DNA of 64,000 bases, taken from Flavobacterium gyeonganense (GTDB lineage: Bacteria; Bacteroidota; Bacteroidia; Flavobacteriales; Flavobacteriaceae). The notes beneath the pieces are model-generated. The model searched no databases. It was not told the origin of the DNA and worked only from the letters and a program-made list of their open reading frames with translations. The position numbers were made by a program, and so were the translations under genes. The DNA is taken from the NCBI RefSeq assembly GCF_029625295.1, contig NZ_CP121112.1:4774001-4838000 (forward strand). Direction: 5' to 3'. Below, in pieces: positions 9,901 through 19,592 of this stretch (its first letter is position 1; each line of letters begins with the position of its first letter).

Positions 9901-12176
9901 TTATTTTTTTGGTGGCAAAATAGTAGTTCCCCAAGCAGAAGGTTTTGAATCCATTTCATAAATCAATTCACCTCCCTTAGCAATATCTTCGTGCGAAATC
10001 CAGGCTTTTTTGTAAGGTTTTCCGTTCAAAGAAGCGGTTTTGATATATTTATTCTTTTCACTCATTTTTTTTGTAGCAATCTTAAAGATTTTTCCTTCTT
10101 CCAACTCCAAAGTGATTTCCTTAATTAAAGGTGTATTTAATAAATAATAAGGCTGACCTGCATTTGGATACAATCCCATCATGTGAAAAGCCAGCCAAGA
10201 AGACATAGCTCCAGAATCATCATTCCCAGGCAAACCTTCGTGGGAGGTATTGAAATTATCTTTTATAATCGTTCTGATTCTGTCACTGCTCAAATGTGGT
10301 TTTCCGATCCAGTGGTACATTGTAGGGGCTAAAAAAAGAAGGTTCATTTGATACATCATACAATTTTGTATCAAAAAAAGTATCCAGTCTGTTTTTGAAA
10401 GCAAGTTCACCACCCGATCTGCGAATCACTTCAGGAAGATCATGCGGAATGCTTAAAGAATATTCCCAGGAAGTTCCTTCGTAAAAAAACACACACCAAT
10501 GGCAAACATACCAAGGAGATTCAGTAATTACCGGTGTGTATTTATAGGTTGGTTTCTGAATTTTTGATTCTCCAAAAACAACTTCGTCCAGCCAGTTTCC
10601 TGAAGCATCTTTAGGCATTATGAAACCTTTTGAACCGTTATTTTCATAATCAGACCGCCATAAATTTTGCCAGTTATCTGCCTGTTTGATGTATTGATTA
10701 TAGATTTCAGTATAATTTAAACCTTTGGCAACAGTAGCAATATTATAATCGTTGTAAGCATAATCTATAGTACGGTTACCAGCACGATCTATACCAAAAG
10801 GTACATAACCCAGACGTAAATAATCTAATAAACCGCCCCTTCCTTCACGTTCTTCATTCCCACCGGGCGGTATTGTAGCATCTTTAAGCATTGCTTTCAA
10901 TGCGAGTTCATAATCTATTCCTTTTAAGTTTTTTACAAAAGCATCTGCAAGTACTGTTTCAGTATTTGAACCGCCCTGAGTACGTCCATTATCATTTCCG
11001 CTTCTGCCTTCTGGCAAGTAGCCGTCATGTTTGTAAATATTAAGCATAGCATTGATAATTTCTACCTGACGCTTTGGATCAATAAGCGTAATTAATGGAC
11101 TGGAAGTTCTGAATGTGTCCCAAATACAATAAAAGTCATCATAGTAGGGTTCGTTATTCGTCCATAAAGGATTTTCTCCGGTGCGATCAACAGGCATAAT
11201 CATCGTGTGATACAAACCTGTATAAAACATTTTTTTATAATTTTCAGAAGTATCAGGAGAAAGTTGTATGCGATTTAATAACTGTTCCCATTTGTTTTCT
11301 AATGATGCTAAAACAGTGTTGAAATTCCAATGCGGAATTTCGGTTTCTATGTTGTTTTTTGCTTTTAACTCGCTTAAAAAAGAGATTCCGATTTTTACAT
11401 TAAGTTCCTGTTTTCCGGCTGCTCCAAAACAGACCAAAGCTCCCGTTTTTTTACCTGAATCAAACTGAGCGTTTTGGTTGTTGTAAAATTTACCGTCTTT
11501 CCAGGTAACATATTTTGCAATGGGCTGGTCAAAAGTCGCCCAAAAGTAAACTGTATAAGCACGTCCGTTATTCCAACCACCTCTGATCCTGCTGTATCCT
11601 CTCACTTCAGTATCTGAAACAATCTCAATTTGAGAGCCAACAAATTGCTGGGCTTCCCTGGCATTAGGCTCAGGAGATTCCCCCAAAAAAACCAGGGTCA
11701 ATTTTTAAATCTTTTGATGCGTTTTTCGGATAAGTTATTTTGTAAAATGAAACTTTTTCGGCTGTTGTTATTTCAGTTTTAATCTGATTTTCTTTAAAAA
11801 CCGTTTCATAATAGCCTAATCTTACATTTTCTTCTGTTCTGTGAGAACTTTGATCCAGTTTATCCAAAGCTCCTGAAAAAGGCATAATCTGAATATTCCC
11901 GTATTTAGGACCTCCTCCAGTTCCGCTCACATGTACCTGACTAAAACCAGTTACTTCCTTAGGCATTGGCAGCCATCCGCTATTCGGGCTTACAGTACAA
12001 TCCGGACTTGGCTTTACCATTCCGTACGGACATGAAGGCCCGATAAAAACACGTCCTACTCCTTCTGAACCAATCATTGGATCTACATAATGGTGTACTT
12101 TGGTCTGGGCATAATTTACTGATGTGAAGAATAATGATATTCCTAAAAAAATGATTGTTTTAGTACCTGTCTTCAT
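9901..12176 (-). pseudogene. GH92 alpha-mannosidase, reading frame broken twice at T7 runs
   Basis: Three consecutive frames together spell one GH92 enzyme. The first (12176-11670) has a signal peptide and the N-terminal HYVDPMIGSEGVGRVF block. The second (to 10283) carries the middle. The third (to 9901) has HLSSDRIRTII and the catalytic GLPGNDDSGAMSSW block with the family's calcium-dependent acidic residues. The breaks are at runs of seven T on the coding strand, plus-strand positions 11685-11691 and 10331-10337. Removing one base from each run joins the frames (giving DPGFLGESPEP and NEPSFLAPTMYHW) and yields a normal 757-residue protein. No other stop interrupts the frames, so the damage is recent or an assembly error. 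GH92 enzymes are exo-acting alpha-mannosidases. This one would act with the second GH92 at 12251-14560, whose stop lies 74 bp upstream. Confidence 0.9.
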
Positions 12177-12250
12177 TGTTATTTTTCTTTCGGTTATAAT
12201 TAGTCGCTGCGTTTAAAAGCTTTAAAATCAAGATAAAATTGTATCGCCTA

Positions 12251-14560
12251 TTATTGCTTTGCTTTATTAGACATTTCTAAAATCAATTTTCCTCCGTTTG
12301 TAATAGCATTGTGTGAAATTGTATAATTTTCTACAGCTGTATTGTTATATTTTATTTGGTTGATATAAACATTTTCCAGACTGTTTTGAGGAGCTTCAAT
12401 TATAAAATTTTTGCCTTTATAATAATGCTGGTTTAACTGAATGGATACTTTAGAAAAAACTGGACTTCCTATCTGATATTGGGCATCCTGATCCGTTCCT
12501 CCATTCATTTGGAATAAGCCAATTTTAAGCAAAACATTCAAGCTTCCCATTAGTCCCTGATCTTCATCTCCGTTGTAACCTGTAGCAGGAGATAATCCGC
12601 TGAAGGTATCTTTTACAACGTTTCTGGTCCAGTATTGTGTCAAATCTGGCCTTCCTAATACATTAAAAATAAAGGATGTCTGAATGGAAGGCTGGTTGCC
12701 AAAATTGATTGGAATACGGCTGAATTCCGGATGCAATTCGGCATCATGTGAAGTTCCTGAAGTGAATTTTAACTCTTTTGCCGTTTCAAATTGCTTATTC
12801 AGCTTTTCAACCGCTTTTTGCTTTCCTCCCATCAATTCTGCTAAACCTTCAATATCATGCGGTACAAACCAGGTTGACTGGGCTCCGTTTGACTCTATAA
12901 AACCGTTTTCATATTCATACGGATCATAATTTTCACGCCACTTTCCTTCTACATTTTTAGGACGCATCCATCCGGAAGTTTTATCAAAAACATTCTGGTA
13001 GTTTTTAGACCTTGTCATGAAATAATCATAGTCTTCCTTATGATTTAATTTCTTAGCCAATTGTGCCAGTGTCCAGTCCTGATAAGCATATTCCAATGTC
13101 TGACTAGCTCCGTCCTGATGACTTCCAAAATTGCCTTCAGGGAGTGGATACGGAACAAAACCTTTTTCGATATAATATTTCAATCCCCCACCTACATCTG
13201 TATTATGTTCGTATCCTGCTTTTCCCATGATGCCGTTTAACATATGGTTTTTCTTCAGGGCAATGTATATGGCTTCTAAATCGTTTTTTACAATTCCTTT
13301 TTGAATGGCCGTCACTATAAAAGGTGTCGTAGAAGCGCCTGTCATTACATACGTATCATTTCCTCCCGAAGGACCACGCGGAATCATACCTCCATCTTTA
13401 TAGTATTGCATTAAAGAATGTACAAATTCATCCATAATTTCAGGATAAACGAGTCCCCAAAGCGTATTGATTGTCCACTGGGCTCCCCAAAATGCATCAG
13501 AATTGTAATGGTTGAACTTTGGTTTTCCGTTTGCATCAAGCGGCAATTGCCCAATTCTGAATTTTTCTCCGGTATTATCAGGATAGGCACCGTTTGCATC
13601 ACTGATTATTTTTCGTCCCTGCAAGGCATGCCAAAGATCTGTATAAAAACGTCTTTGATCGGTTTCTGTACCACCTTCAATCTGGATTCTGCCTAATAAA
13701 CTATTCCATTCATTTTTTGAATCAGAAACTGCTTTATCAAAATCCCAATGCGGTAGTTCCAACTGCATATTGTTAGTAGCATTTTCTACTGAGGTATAAG
13801 AAATAGCTGCTTTCATCAGGATTTCTTCTTTGGCTTTGCCAAAATTCACCAAATAATTTCCTGTAGCTATATTTCGTTCAATTGAAGAAACAGGCTCATT
13901 AAATTTAATTTTAAAATATACCGTTAAAGGTTTCGGACGTCTAAAATTGGTACTTAAAACCAACGATCCTGAAAGTTCATAATCATTATTTTTTTCAAGC
14001 GTTCCGTTTGTATTTTCGCAAGGTCCCAAAATTGTGTTCAGATTGAAAAGAATTGCTTTTTGGGAGTTTTTTGGAAATGTATATTTATGAAAGCCAACTC
14101 TTTTTGTACTGGTCAGTTCTGCTTTTATTTGGTACCTGTCGAGTGTAACGGAGTGATAACCTGGAAATATTTTTTCAGAATCATGACTAAATTTAGAATA
14201 AAAATCTGAAAAGATATTTGCACTATTTCCATTACTAATCGTTACAGGCATTACTGAAAGTGCAGACATTTGCCATTCATGAACGTGGCTAAAACCTTTT
14301 ATTGTATCGGTTGTATATTTGTAACCGCCTCCCCAATCTCCTTTGATTTCGGTATCCGGGTTTAAATTTACCATGCCAAACGGACGGCTTGCAGATGAAA
14401 AGAAAAACCATCTTGAATTTTCTGTATCAAGCAACGGGTAAACCATGCTTACTAGTTCTCCTTTTGTAGAAGAGATTTTTTCAGCTTTGCATGAGATTAA
14501 AAAAATAAGAAATAAACTTATTCCGAAGCGTCCTAATGTATAAATTTTATTGATTATCAT
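12251..14560 (-). CDS. GH92 family alpha-mannosidase, divergent, lipoprotein
   Basis: This 769-residue protein has a lipoprotein signal (LIFLISC, Cys about 24). The N-terminal beta-sandwich (ASRPFGMVNLNPDTE, GFSHVHEWQM) and (alpha/alpha)6 domain (DLWHALQGRKI, AFWGAQWTINTLWG, PRGPSGGNDTYVM) follow the GH92 pattern of calcium-dependent inverting alpha-mannosidases. The catalytic-loop motif, normally GLPGNDD, reads TGYNGDEDQGLMGS here, so the acidic residues are kept but the surroundings differ from the neighbouring GH92. That argues for a different linkage or sub-site rather than loss of activity. The gene follows the SusD terminator after about 150 bp and heads the second half of the PUL. As a lipoprotein it could act at the surface or in the periplasm. 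It and the broken GH92 downstream are not recent duplicates: their sequences share only the family motifs. Confidence 0.9.
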   Translation of the reverse strand: MIINKIYTLGRFGISLFLIFLISCKAEKISSTKGELVSMVYPLLDTENSRWFFFSSASRPFGMVNLNPDTEIKGDWGGGYKYTTDTIKGFSHVHEWQMSALSVMPVTISNGNSANIFSDFYSKFSHDSEKIFPGYHSVTLDRYQIKAELTSTKRVGFHKYTFPKNSQKAILFNLNTILGPCENTNGTLEKNNDYELSGSLVLSTNFRRPKPLTVYFKIKFNEPVSSIERNIATGNYLVNFGKAKEEILMKAAISYTSVENATNNMQLELPHWDFDKAVSDSKNEWNSLLGRIQIEGGTETDQRRFYTDLWHALQGRKIISDANGAYPDNTGEKFRIGQLPLDANGKPKFNHYNSDAFWGAQWTINTLWGLVYPEIMDEFVHSLMQYYKDGGMIPRGPSGGNDTYVMTGASTTPFIVTAIQKGIVKNDLEAIYIALKKNHMLNGIMGKAGYEHNTDVGGGLKYYIEKGFVPYPLPEGNFGSHQDGASQTLEYAYQDWTLAQLAKKLNHKEDYDYFMTRSKNYQNVFDKTSGWMRPKNVEGKWRENYDPYEYENGFIESNGAQSTWFVPHDIEGLAELMGGKQKAVEKLNKQFETAKELKFTSGTSHDAELHPEFSRIPINFGNQPSIQTSFIFNVLGRPDLTQYWTRNVVKDTFSGLSPATGYNGDEDQGLMGSLNVLLKIGLFQMNGGTDQDAQYQIGSPVFSKVSIQLNQHYYKGKNFIIEAPQNSLENVYINQIKYNNTAVENYTISHNAITNGGKLILEMSNKAKQ

Positions 14561-14715
14561 TTATTATAAGGTATTGGCTGATCATTATATGTTTCTTTTA
14601 AGTAAAAAAAACTATATATTTAACAAGTAAAATATTATTTATATATTTAAAAACGTATAAAACAATTAAAGGAATTATATGTTATATTTAAAACAGTTTA
14701 AATAAAATTGTAATA

Positions 14716-14747
14716 AAAAGGAGAAGAATTAAGTCTCTTCTCCTTTT
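14716..14747 (-). terminator. Rho-independent terminator after susCD
   Basis: An 11-bp perfect stem (AAAAGGAGAAG at 14716-14726 against CTTCTCCTTTT at 14737-14747) with a 10-base loop lies 31 bp after the SusD stop. It should end or attenuate the susC-susD transcript before the GH92 genes, giving higher levels of the transporter than of the enzymes. Confidence 0.75.
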
Positions 14748-14777
14748 CTGAATTAAAATAGTTTTTGGTATTATGTA

Positions 14778-16397
14778 TTAATTAGGATATCCGTCATTTT
14801 GAGTTAAAGCCGGATTTAAATTTCTTGCAGTTGTTGGAATTGGAAACAAACGACGTTTAATGTCCGTATCTGTTTTATATCCCCACTTACCTTCATATTT
14901 TCCAAAACGGATCATATCATTTCTATGCCATGCTTCCCATGCAAATTCACGGCTTCTTTCTTTGTACAAATCTTCCAGCGTTACACTGCTCCATGCAGCA
15001 GATGTAGTACGGTTTGAACGAACCATATTAACAAGTGCTAAAGGATTTTGTCCTAAAGTTTCAGCACCTCCACGTAAAATTGCTTCGGCTTTCATTAATA
15101 ATACATCTGAGTAACGTAAAAATGGTACGTCATTATTTTGATTACGGTTTGTTGAACTAGCATCCGGATAAAATTTAATATTTCTATACCCCATGTTCCA
15201 TGCAATTTCATCATTACCTAAATCAAACAAAGTAACGTTTGCTCGGAGTATAATATCTGGAGTAAGATCAACCTGATACGTTTTAGTGGCACCAGCATCT
15301 TCTCCTTTATAAAACTGGTCATATCCACTTTTTGTTGTAGTAACCATTAAAGGAGTGCCATCCTTATTATATTGCGGACCCGTTAACCACTGATTGTTGC
15401 GAATATCATTAGCATCATTAAAATTAGCATAAAACTCAGGAAGCGTACTTCTGGGTGCACTTGGTGTAAATGAAAGACCAAATTTAGCTCTTTCAGAACG
15501 AGGGACATCATAACGTGAATGGTACATTTGTCCGTTCAAACCAAAGAAAGATTGGGCAGTAACATCATAAGGAATTGCAAAAATAAATTCCTTCATTTGT
15601 GGCCCATTATTTGGATAAAACATTTGAAGATAAGTTGCTCTTGGCTCCACATTATATAATCCTGATTTAATAACTTCATCACAAGCTGCAATACACTCAT
15701 TATAACGTGATGTACCTGTATATACCTGAGCATTCAAATATAGTTTAGCCAACAAAGCATTAACAGTCTGTTTATTAGGCCTTCCGTAAGTTGTTATTCC
15801 TGATGCCGAGTTTAAATTAGGTAATGCTTTTTTTAATTCTTTTTCTATAAAATTAAACACTTCTGTTCTGCTCGATTGTGGACGGGGATTGAAGTCTCCA
15901 TAAACCGTATCCAACGGTACTCCTCCGAAATTATCCATTAATATATAATAGGACATGGCGCGCATTGTTTTTATTTCAGAAATTAAAGTGTTTTTTTCTG
16001 TTCCTGCAGGCATTGCCTGATTTAAAATTGAAATGGTCTGATTACTCATCCCTATCACTTTAGATGACCAGTCCCAAAGACTTGAAAAAATACCATTATC
16101 TGGTGTCCAGTCATGTAAATGTAAGGAAATGTAGTTTCTGTTATCAAACCAGTTACCTCCTCTTGAAGGTAAAATAGCTTCATCTGTTGATAATGATTGT
16201 GTCCACCACCAAGCGAATGAAAACTCACCTCTGAAAGCGGCAAAAACCGGATATGCACTTTGTCTAAATTGATCTGAATTCTGAGGAAATACCTCTGGGG
16301 TAAGCTGTGTTGTAATGGGTACATCCAGATCTTCACAAGACCAGAATAAACCAACCATAAGTACCGGAAGTCCCAAATATTTTAATATCTTTTTCAT
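14778..16397 (-). CDS. susD: SusD/RagB-type glycan-binding outer-membrane lipoprotein
   Basis: The 539-residue product has a lipoprotein signal (LFWSC, Cys21). It shows the SusD layout: a TPR-rich N-terminal region (MRAMSYYILMDNFGGVPLDT, FNFIEKELKKALP, NALLAKLYLNAQVYTG, IAACDEVIKSGLY) and the family's C-terminal block (DVLLMKAEAILRGG, REFAWEAWHRNDMIRFGKY, RRLFPIPTTARNLNP). SusD proteins sit on the cell surface as the lid of the SusC channel and capture oligosaccharides. The gene starts 20 bp after the SusC stop, so the two are one transcription unit that ends at the hairpin at 14716-14747. Confidence 0.97.
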   Translation of the reverse strand: MKKILKYLGLPVLMVGLFWSCEDLDVPITTQLTPEVFPQNSDQFRQSAYPVFAAFRGEFSFAWWWTQSLSTDEAILPSRGGNWFDNRNYISLHLHDWTPDNGIFSSLWDWSSKVIGMSNQTISILNQAMPAGTEKNTLISEIKTMRAMSYYILMDNFGGVPLDTVYGDFNPRPQSSRTEVFNFIEKELKKALPNLNSASGITTYGRPNKQTVNALLAKLYLNAQVYTGTSRYNECIAACDEVIKSGLYNVEPRATYLQMFYPNNGPQMKEFIFAIPYDVTAQSFFGLNGQMYHSRYDVPRSERAKFGLSFTPSAPRSTLPEFYANFNDANDIRNNQWLTGPQYNKDGTPLMVTTTKSGYDQFYKGEDAGATKTYQVDLTPDIILRANVTLFDLGNDEIAWNMGYRNIKFYPDASSTNRNQNNDVPFLRYSDVLLMKAEAILRGGAETLGQNPLALVNMVRSNRTTSAAWSSVTLEDLYKERSREFAWEAWHRNDMIRFGKYEGKWGYKTDTDIKRRLFPIPTTARNLNPALTQNDGYPN

Positions 16398-16417
16398 AAT
16401 TTTTTAGAATTTTAATT

Positions 16418-19400
16418 TTAGAATATTACGTTTAAGCCAAACATAAATGTTCTGGTTTTTGGATAGAAGTTATTAGAATCTACACCTGGCGCTGTTCCTC
16501 CTTGTTCTACTTCCGGATCAATTCCTGAATACTTTGTAATAACAAAGAGATTATTGATTGTTTGATACACACGCACATTTTGAATAAATTTGCTCACTTT
16601 GCCAAAATTATATCCTAAAGTCATATTATCTAATCTGATATAACTACCGTCTTCTATAAAACGTGATGAATATTTATAAGCATTAAGGTCATTTGGCGAT
16701 TCATTTGCTGCATCTGCTAAGATATTAGTGGTCATTGCAGTACTAGGTCTGAATAGATCAGCTTTGGTAGCATTGAAAATTTTGTTTCCAAAAACTCCTC
16801 TGAAGAAAATACTTAAATCAAATTTCTTATACTGGAAATTATTACCCCACCCCATTAATACTTTTGGCTGTGCGCTTCCCAGATAATGATAATCTACACC
16901 ATTTGCCGGTGTTGTGGTTAAACTACCATCTTTGGCAACATATTGAGAAACACCTGCATCATTTTTCCCTGCATATAGAAGTGTATAGAATTGTCCAAGA
17001 GGCTTTCCTTCTTTAAAAACCTGCAAAGTACTTCCGGTTTGTCCTCCACCTTCAGGTGATACTCTGAGAATATTATCTCTACTTTTAAACAATGGGTTTG
17101 ATAATCTAACAATTTCATTTTTATTACTTGCCAGATTTACATTCGTTGAATAGGTAAAGTTTGCTGTTTTAACTGGAGTTGCCGCTAAACTTAGCTCGAT
17201 TCCTTTGTTAGATATCTCTCCACCGTTTGCCACAATTCCTCCTGCAGGCACGTGTGCAGAATTAACTTCATAAGTAAAAATCATATCTGTTGTTTTCTTG
17301 TCGTACAAATCAACAGAACCTGTAACTTTTCCATTGAACAATCCAAAATCAAGCCCAATGTTTTTGGTAGCTGTTTTTTCCCATTTCAAATCCGGATTTG
17401 CAGCCTGATTTGGGCCGTAACCTCCTTCTTGCACTCCATTGTTATAATAAGTTCCTAAACTTCCTGAAATAAACTGTGCTGTGTAAGCATTAAATCCAGA
17501 TGAGTTTCCTGTAACACCATAACTTGCTCGGAATTTCAAGTCACTAAAAACTTTTTGTCCTTGCATGAAACTTTCTTTGTCTACTCTCCATGCTACACCT
17601 GCAGATGGGAAATACCCCCAGCGATTATTAGCTCCAAATACAGACCCCCCGTCTCTTCTGATCGTTCCCTGTAAAAGATATCTGTCACCAAAATTGTAGT
17701 TTAAACGTGCAAATTCACCAATCAGGCGTGTTTTTTGATATGCTTTACTGTCTCCAAAATTCACAACATAACCCTTTACTGATATATAATTGCTCAAAGC
17801 AAGATTGTTATATCCTACATTATCTACAGGAAAATTTGTCGCTGTTGTCTGAAATCCGTCACCCAGTATATTTTCCTGCCACGAATATCCTAAAACAGCT
17901 TTTATTTTGTGAACTCCTAATGTTTTATCCCATGTTAAGAAACTTTCAATAATATTATTAGTGTTCTCATAAGTGTTTCTCAAGGCTGAGCCATTCTCAC
18001 CAAAGTTTAGTAGCGTTTTACCTTGTGGAGGATCTGGATTATTATAGAAACTAGCACCATTATACATTTCATAATAACTGTCATAAAACTCGCCATGAGT
18101 AGTAGTCAGCTTTTGATGTGCAATACTTAAATTATAGGTAAATCCAAAAGGAAGCTTTACCTCTGCAGTCAGGTTACCCACAAGGTTATTTGTTTTTGTT
18201 TCGTCTGTTCCGTGTTCGATTAAGGCAACAGGATTAAAATAACCGGTACTGGCGAAATTTTCAAAAAAGCTGCCATCAGGATTTCTCACCGGAGAAACAG
18301 GAAGGTGATTTGCTGCCTGTAAAAGTACAGTATTACGCTGTGGCACGTTTACGTATTTGCTGTTAGAATTTGTAACATTTAAACCAAATTTAACTTTATC
18401 ATCAAAAGCAAATTGCTCTACCGCTAAACGTGCTATTACACGTGAGAAATCACTTTTTAAAAGAACACCTTCTTTATTAAGAGAAGTAATACTCGCTGTA
18501 TAACTACCGTTCTTACCGCCTCCACTCATGGATAAATTATGGCTGCTTGACTTTGCTTTTTCTGATCTTAAAATTTCTTTCTGCCAGTTGGTATTAGCAC
18601 CTTTGTCATTTTCAGGAGTAAAATTCAGGTTGTTTTTTTTGGTAAATGCTCTCAATTGATCTGCATCCATCATGTCCAGCTGATTAGAAACTTCTTCCCA
18701 GCCAACATATCCGTTATAAGCAATTTGAGTTCTGTCTTTGCTTCCTTTTTTTGTAGTAACCATAATAACCCCATTAGCGGCACGGTTACCATAAATTGCA
18801 GTTGCAGCAGCATCTTTTAATACATCAATAGTAGCGATATCATCAGGAGAAATCATTGAGATATCAACACCAGGAACACCATCGATAACATAAAACGGTC
18901 CCTGGGAACTATTTAAGGTAGAAACTCCACGCAAAACAACAGAAGCAGTTCTTGTTGGATCTCCACTTGATGAAATGTTAAGACCGGATACTTTTCCCTG
19001 TAATAATTGTCCAACATCAGTAAGAGCTCCTCTGTTCAATTCTTCTGATTTAATAGATGTTACAGAAGTTGTCAGGTTTTTACGGGAGCCTTTTCCGTAA
19101 CCTACTACTACTACCTGCTCTAAAGCATTAGTAGCTGAAGCCAGTTTAATTGTTAAATTTGTTTTGGTTCCGTCTAATTTAACAGTCTGATCTGTAAATC
19201 CAAGGAAAGATACAACCAGTACCGCATTAGGATTTGAAACTGAAATTTTGAATTTACCATCAAAATCTGTTACTACACTACGAGTAGTACCTTTTTCAAG
19301 AATGTTTGCTGCGGGCAATGGCAAATTCTTGTCATCTAAAATTACACCGGACACTTCGGTTTTTTGTGCCCATGAATTAATTGAAAGACCTAAAAAGAAG

Positions 19401-19429
19401 GCTAACAATAAAAGTTTAAGTTTTTCCAT
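16418..19429 (-). CDS. susC: SusC/RagA-type TonB-dependent outer-membrane glycan transporter
   Basis: This 1003-residue protein has a signal peptide (ending SWAQ), then a carboxypeptidase-D-like repeat domain (TEVSGVILDDKNLPLPAANI, about 24-100). The SusC-type plug follows (ALEQVVVVGYGKGSRKNLTT, LQGKVSGLNI, LRGVSTLNSSQGPFYVIDG, IDVLKDAAATAIYGNRAANG), then a long beta-barrel ending in TRTFMFGLNVIF with the C-terminal aromatic residue used in outer-membrane insertion. It imports oligosaccharides with SusD in a TonB-dependent way. No STN domain is present, so it is not itself an anti-sigma-linked signal transducer; control should come from the HTCS. The start at 19429 is supported by the signal peptide. 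The candidate HTCS element lies 60-92 bp upstream. Confidence 0.97.
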   Translation of the reverse strand: MEKLKLLLLAFFLGLSINSWAQKTEVSGVILDDKNLPLPAANILEKGTTRSVVTDFDGKFKISVSNPNAVLVVSFLGFTDQTVKLDGTKTNLTIKLASATNALEQVVVVGYGKGSRKNLTTSVTSIKSEELNRGALTDVGQLLQGKVSGLNISSSGDPTRTASVVLRGVSTLNSSQGPFYVIDGVPGVDISMISPDDIATIDVLKDAAATAIYGNRAANGVIMVTTKKGSKDRTQIAYNGYVGWEEVSNQLDMMDADQLRAFTKKNNLNFTPENDKGANTNWQKEILRSEKAKSSSHNLSMSGGGKNGSYTASITSLNKEGVLLKSDFSRVIARLAVEQFAFDDKVKFGLNVTNSNSKYVNVPQRNTVLLQAANHLPVSPVRNPDGSFFENFASTGYFNPVALIEHGTDETKTNNLVGNLTAEVKLPFGFTYNLSIAHQKLTTTHGEFYDSYYEMYNGASFYNNPDPPQGKTLLNFGENGSALRNTYENTNNIIESFLTWDKTLGVHKIKAVLGYSWQENILGDGFQTTATNFPVDNVGYNNLALSNYISVKGYVVNFGDSKAYQKTRLIGEFARLNYNFGDRYLLQGTIRRDGGSVFGANNRWGYFPSAGVAWRVDKESFMQGQKVFSDLKFRASYGVTGNSSGFNAYTAQFISGSLGTYYNNGVQEGGYGPNQAANPDLKWEKTATKNIGLDFGLFNGKVTGSVDLYDKKTTDMIFTYEVNSAHVPAGGIVANGGEISNKGIELSLAATPVKTANFTYSTNVNLASNKNEIVRLSNPLFKSRDNILRVSPEGGGQTGSTLQVFKEGKPLGQFYTLLYAGKNDAGVSQYVAKDGSLTTTPANGVDYHYLGSAQPKVLMGWGNNFQYKKFDLSIFFRGVFGNKIFNATKADLFRPSTAMTTNILADAANESPNDLNAYKYSSRFIEDGSYIRLDNMTLGYNFGKVSKFIQNVRVYQTINNLFVITKYSGIDPEVEQGGTAPGVDSNNFYPKTRTFMFGLNVIF

Positions 19430-19488
19430 ACTCAGTATTTAGTTAATTGGTTAAAAAAGTTTATTCGAAATTAGTATTAAAGAATTGT

Positions 19489-19521
19489 TAAGAAATGGAC
19501 AGGTTATTCAGAAACATGGAT
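19489..19521 (-). promoter_or_regulatory. Candidate HTCS/AraC-type operator upstream of susC
   Basis: The block TAAGAAATGGAC is followed by AGG, TTATTCA, GAAAC and ATGGAT (plus-strand reading). The two ATGGA half-sites start at 19495 and 19516, exactly 21 bp apart. The same arrangement occurs upstream of GH89 (23940-23972). Direct repeats spaced 21 bp are the known geometry of AraC I1-I2 sites, and HTCS proteins bind DNA with an AraC-type domain. The regulatory role is inferred. Confidence 0.6.
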
Positions 19522-19592
19522 TTTTTTAGTAACCCCAGTAAAATAAAGGCCTGACAAGTTTTTGTTTTTTAAAATATATAACCAAACTCTTA

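Noticed and set aside
9901..12176. Three separate genes in the broken GH92
   Set aside because: The frames carry consecutive parts of one family and join at T7 runs with one-base repairs.
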